This document shows, piece by piece, positions 60,862-64,000 of a stretch of 64,000 nt of DNA (positions within the stretch are counted from its first letter, which is position 1; each line of letters opens with the position of its first letter). The notes below the pieces were generated by a model. That model made no database searches. It was not told where the DNA came from and saw only the letters and a program-made list of their open reading frames with translations. A program made the translations under genes and the position numbers. The DNA lies in contig JANQSS010000099.1 of NCBI GenBank assembly GCA_028279185.1, positions 1 through 64,000 of the forward strand, read 5' to 3'. Origin of the DNA: Saprospiraceae bacterium. Lineage in GTDB: Bacteria > Bacteroidota > Bacteroidia > Chitinophagales > Saprospiraceae.

Positions 60862-61900
60862 TTTGGTCTTTCTTTTTATTAATAATTGGCAATAAAATTA
60901 GAGCTAAAATGCCAAAGGTCGCGTTACATCCGATTTGCACGGCGAAGAATAAAATATTGGCAAATGAAAATCCATCTGCATCTGATATCCCATATAATTT
61001 AAGGGCTTCTCCAAGGAAGAAATGATAGGTGCCCATTCCGCCTGGAGAAGGTATGACAAAGCCCAGAGCTCCAAAAACAAAGACGGTCAACCCAGCTTCC
61101 ATTCCGAGGTGTTTTGTTTGTTCAAAGGCGCTAAATCCAAAATATGTCATCAGAAAAAACATGACCCATATCATCAACGAATGAAAAACAAACCATCCGA
61201 CTTTCTTAATTTTAGCAATAGTTTTAATCCCATCCCAAAAGCCCAGCACAATAGACCGTACTTTTACGATTAGCTTGTTTTTAGATTTCGATTTAATAAT
61301 ATACCGTAATGTTAACACCCCTAATACGCCCAGCACTGTTAATATGAAAAGTTTAAATGGCCATCCCCCACTTGAAACGCCTTGACTTTCCAAAGCTGAC
61401 ATTAAATTGTCCCATTGAAAAAAGGCAACTACACCACATAGGATAATAAAAATAATGAGGTCTGCAAGTCGATCAAGAATAACCGTTCCCATGACCTTTT
61501 CCACAGGCAAGTCATCGTATTTTGCGATTACACCAGCCCGTACAAATTCACCTATTCTCGGAAAACCCATATTCGCGAAATAGGAGAGCATAACGGATAA
61601 AAACATGTTAATGAGCGATGGTTTTTTACCGAGAGGCTCGATTAACATTCGCCATCGAATGGCACGGCTCACATTGCTCAGCATAAAACACGCAAAGATT
61701 GGGACCATCCACCACCAGTCCACACTTTGAAAGTCTGCTAGTACTTTTTGTATCAAATCGCAATCGGCTGGAGGGATGCCCTCCAGGGCACATTGCGCTT
61801 GATAATTTTTGTCATTTACACGATAAACAATGTACAGCAGGACAAAGCCAACGCATAAGAATAGAAAGGCCTGTATGATCTTCTTTGCACTAATTTTCAC
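60851..61900 (-). CDS. Lysylphosphatidylglycerol synthase-like (UPF0104) multi-pass membrane protein
   Basis: 349 residues from a GTG start, with about eight transmembrane helices. Family motifs: SRAIRWRMLIEPLGKKPSL (about 79-97), FANMGFPRIGEFVRAGVIAKYDDLPVEKVMGTVILDRLAD (about 108-147, key Arg, Glu and Asp), and FVIPSPGGMGTYHFFLGEAL near 290. UPF0104 proteins are related to the flippase half of MprF; substrate unknown. First gene of the operon to RfaE2, Nif3 and the zinc-ribbon protein. It carries an odd Cys-containing extracytoplasmic loop (about 33-48). Confidence 0.88.
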   Translation of the reverse strand: MKISAKKIIQAFLFLCVGFVLLYIVYRVNDKNYQAQCALEGIPPADCDLIQKVLADFQSVDWWWMVPIFACFMLSNVSRAIRWRMLIEPLGKKPSLINMFLSVMLSYFANMGFPRIGEFVRAGVIAKYDDLPVEKVMGTVILDRLADLIIFIILCGVVAFFQWDNLMSALESQGVSSGGWPFKLFILTVLGVLGVLTLRYIIKSKSKNKLIVKVRSIVLGFWDGIKTIAKIKKVGWFVFHSLMIWVMFFLMTYFGFSAFEQTKHLGMEAGLTVFVFGALGFVIPSPGGMGTYHFFLGEALKLYGISDADGFSFANILFFAVQIGCNATFGILALILLPIINKKKDQIGD

Positions 61901-62221
61901 GTGCTCACTAACTTTTTGATGGCTTTTCTAATGATTCTTGCTTTTGATAGGGCGGCAAATATAGGTTTATACGTGTTAACTAATGTCGAAATTGACCTGA
62001 TAAGGTTGCAACTAAAATGTAGTGACGAGGTCATTTGGCATGCAGGTAATTTCTCAATTCTAGGATAATGAAAAAGTTGCATTATAACTACGGTTCAAAA
62101 AATAGTATATTCTGATGATTATCAATGCATTAAGTAGATAAGTTGTCTGGTATCCATATATGCCAGGCGACTCATCCGTTTCGATGTTTATGAAGGCGTC
62201 TTTTTCTAACACATAAGAAAC
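61901..62221. other. 321-base intergenic region between panC and the UPF0104 gene
   Basis: It contains the -7 element at 61956-61963. I looked for panD, which often lies here in Bacteroidota, and see neither the gene nor a recognisable fragment. Confidence 0.5.
61956..61963 (-). promoter_or_regulatory. Bacteroidetes -7 element (TATATTTG) for the UPF0104-rfaE2-nif3 operon
   Basis: An exact TAnnTTTG match 55 bases upstream of the GTG at 61900, followed by CCGCCC. No -33 TTTG at standard spacing. Confidence 0.5.
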
Positions 62222-63064
62222 TTAAAATACCACGTTATCAATCAGTCTAATATCACCTGCCCAAGCAGCTGTCAGTGCGACATGTTGCCCTTTTGACTTC
62301 CACGTTTCCAAAGCTTCTAAAGATTCTGTCTCGCATATTTCAAGGTATTCTGGTCGTAAACCGGCATGCCGAATGGTTGTCAATGCCTCTTGCCTGCAGG
62401 CAGACAAATCCATTTTATCAAAATTTTCGGCAATAGCTGTCAGTGCTTGATTAATCACGGCGGCTCTAGATCGAAATTCTTGTGTCAAGCGTGTATTTCG
62501 GCTACTCATGGCCAAACCGTCTGCCTCTCTAATTATTGGACAGACCTCTAAGCTTACAGAAAGTCCAAGCTTTTCGATCATCTTATCAACAATCAATTGT
62601 TGTTGAAAGTCCTTTTGCCCCATATACAGCTTGTCCGGGATTGTAATTTGTAACAAACGATGGACTACTTCCATCATACCATCAAAATGTCCGGGTCGAA
62701 ATTTACCTTCAAGACGTCGATCCAATCCTTCTAAATCAACATTAACTGCCGTTTCGAGTCCAGGAGGATAAACCTCCAAAACCGTGGGCAGGAAAGCAAC
62801 TTCACAATTTTCCTCTGTAAGCATCGCTAAATCCACGTCGTGATTTCGTGGATATTTCTGCAGATCTTCAGCATCGTTGAATTGGGAAGGGTTAACAAAA
62901 AGTGAGCATACGGTAATATCGTTTTCTTTCCTTGACGCTCTGATCAGGGATATATGGCCTTGATGAAGCGCTCCCATTGTGGGAACAAAACCCACTGTTT
63001 TACCTGCATTTTTCTCACTCGATAAGTACGCATGTATAGCTGCCGTACGGGTAAAGATTTTCAT
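62222..63064 (-). CDS. panC: Pantothenate synthetase (pantoate-beta-alanine ligase)
   Basis: 280 residues from the ATG at 63064, the normal PanC length; the longer frame to 63166 adds 34 residues not found in the family. Motifs: VGFVPTMGALHQGHISLI (about 24-41, with the HxGH), LFVNPSQFNDAEDLQKYPR (about 58-76), PGHFDGMMEVVHRL (about 150), YMGQKDFQQQ and MSSRNTRL. It joins pantoate and beta-alanine with ATP in coenzyme A synthesis. Divergent from the metallophosphoesterase gene. No panD lies next to it. Confidence 0.95.
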   Translation of the reverse strand: MKIFTRTAAIHAYLSSEKNAGKTVGFVPTMGALHQGHISLIRASRKENDITVCSLFVNPSQFNDAEDLQKYPRNHDVDLAMLTEENCEVAFLPTVLEVYPPGLETAVNVDLEGLDRRLEGKFRPGHFDGMMEVVHRLLQITIPDKLYMGQKDFQQQLIVDKMIEKLGLSVSLEVCPIIREADGLAMSSRNTRLTQEFRSRAAVINQALTAIAENFDKMDLSACRQEALTTIRHAGLRPEYLEICETESLEALETWKSKGQHVALTAAWAGDIRLIDNVVF

Positions 63065-63165
63065 GTCAGTAAATGTATTTAATTTACAGATAAGCGCATA
63101 AATGTTCTGCTTTGATACTTTGTTTCTCATCAAGAAAAGCATAATCTCATCCGTTGTAAGAAGCA

Positions 63166-63173
63166 TATATTTG
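63166..63173 (+). promoter_or_regulatory. Bacteroidetes -7 element (TATATTTG) for the metallophosphoesterase gene
   Basis: An exact TAnnTTTG match ending 8 bases before the ATG at 63182, so the transcript would have a very short leader or none. No -33 TTTG at standard spacing. Confidence 0.45.
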
Positions 63174-63181
63174 GAGCCGAA

Positions 63182-64000
63182 ATGCCAGCCATTCGCCCAT
63201 ATAAATTGGTTCTTTTTCTAATTGGTCTATCCTTGTGGATTGCCGGTTGTACGCATACAATCGAAATGGTTGAAGAAGCGGATATCACCGAACAAAAATC
63301 CGCGCGGTATATTTTTTTGGGCCATACATACGACTGGAAAAACGCCAACGGGAATCGTGTCGACCCCAGAATAGAAGCTATTGACAGACTTGCATACGAT
63401 GGTATTTGGTTAGGGGGTGACTTGTGTGGTTCAACTACACGTTTTCATGCCACGTTGACATATCTCGATGGATTATTCGACTTGTCGTCGAACAATACGC
63501 ACTGGGCAGTAGGAAATCACGACGTTAAACAAGGAAATCTAAATTGGATATCTGATTTTACAAAACGTCCTTTGTACTATACAAAAAGTACTGACGGTGT
63601 AACATATCTCGTCATAAATACAACCATATATACCGCTGACTATGGTGGTACCTGTCAAGAGACCGAATCACAATACCAACTCATACAACAAACGCTTGAT
63701 ACGATTCAACATTCGAATCATCTTGTACTCTTAATGCATCACATGATTTGGGGAGATTGCGAATCTGATATGAATGCTGAGCGTGCGGCCAATTCAAATG
63801 GAAATTGGATTTCGCTTCGATGCGAACCAGGATTTCAATTCAGTAAGTCGGTATACCCTCGATTGGTCGAAATTCAGGAGCGAGGTGTACAGGTAAAAGT
63901 AATATCAGGTGATGGTGGTCAGTACGGAAAAAAGTATCATTACGTTGCTCCCTCCGGTATCGAGTTTTTTATCAGCGGAATCAACAATAGCTTTGATATG
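63182..64000 (+). CDS. Metallophosphoesterase-like lipoprotein (3' end outside window)
   Basis: The frame is open for 273 codons to the window end. Lipobox LSLWIAGC gives a lipidated Cys at residue 23. Calcineurin-like phosphoesterase motifs are visible in order: FLGHTYDW (motif I, about 46-53), WLGGDLCG (motif II, about 76), WAVGNHDV (motif III, about 108), LLMHHMIW (motif IV, about 183) and a degenerate SGDGGQYG where GxHxH is expected. Motif I has Gly instead of the usual Asp of DxH. It is predicted to be an envelope-anchored phosphoesterase of unknown substrate. Divergent from panC. Confidence 0.8.
   Translation, partial: MPAIRPYKLVLFLIGLSLWIAGCTHTIEMVEEADITEQKSARYIFLGHTYDWKNANGNRVDPRIEAIDRLAYDGIWLGGDLCGSTTRFHATLTYLDGLFDLSSNNTHWAVGNHDVKQGNLNWISDFTKRPLYYTKSTDGVTYLVINTTIYTADYGGTCQETESQYQLIQQTLDTIQHSNHLVLLMHHMIWGDCESDMNAERAANSNGNWISLRCEPGFQFSKSVYPRLVEIQERGVQVKVISGDGGQYGKKYHYVAPSGIEFFISGINNSFDM

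Noticed and set aside
61897..62082. Short minus-strand frame as a panD remnant
   Set aside because: The translation shows none of the PanD motifs, including the Gly-Ser processing site.
62385..62405. CCTGCAGG palindrome inside panC as a third copy of the mobile palindrome
   Set aside because: Similarity to the 21-base inserts is only partial and the reading frame is intact; it may be chance, although the residues lie in a variable part of PanC.

Overview
The window reads as chromosomal DNA of a Bacteroidota bacterium, most like the Saprospiria/Lewinella group. The evidence is a type IX secretion system (T9SS) with PorP/SprF- and PorG-like proteins, many secreted proteins with type A or CHU_C-type C-terminal sorting domains, HYR, SprB, dockerin and FG-GAP/ASPIC proteins, DUF1800/DUF1501 pairs, and promoters with the Bacteroidetes -7 element TAnnTTTG instead of Shine-Dalgarno leaders. 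The class assignment is inference; the phylum is secure. No rRNA, tRNA or CRISPR array was seen.

Layout. 1-10.3 kb (minus strand) is a surface-protein block: a giant HYR/CUB-like adhesin cut by the window edge, a small secreted protein, a PorP/SprF protein paired with a cohesin + SprB-repeat + CHU_C protein, and a dockerin-bearing T9SS protein. 10.5-11.2 kb is an orphan LuxR-type response regulator whose phosphoacceptor Asp is Asn. 11.3-20 kb (plus) holds an LpxL/HtrB-type acyltransferase and two tandem paralogous secreted M12B-like metalloproteases. 20-28.4 kb holds a MATE exporter, a PASTA protein, a rhodanese, an ECF sigma factor with an anti-sigma/TonB fusion diverging from a von Willebrand A protein, a PorG-like barrel and an NlpC/P60 lipoprotein. 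28.5-31.9 kb is a large FG-GAP/ASPIC lipoprotein.

32.5-50.9 kb is the most unusual region. The housekeeping genes rplY (L25/Ctc) and prs, commonly neighbours in Bacteroidota, lie on the same strand but about 16 kb apart. Between them, behind a consensus promoter placed just after prs, is a tightly packed operon. It encodes a peptidase-S74 chaperone protein with a T9SS tail, a small secreted protein, a 1957-residue protein of unknown family, a fibronectin-III protein, a Hint-domain polymorphic toxin with a C-terminal papain-like toxin domain, and a putative immunity protein coupled to the toxin stop codon. I regard this as the best candidate for an undescribed toxin-delivery system.

51-64 kb is mostly core genome: htpG, a peptidoglycan-binding lipoprotein, a DUF1800/DUF1501 pair, a TPR protein whose start lies inside a terminator-like hairpin, an operon of zinc-ribbon protein, Nif3-like protein, RfaE2 and an LPG-synthase-like membrane protein, panC without an adjacent panD, and a divergent metallophosphoesterase lipoprotein cut by the window end.
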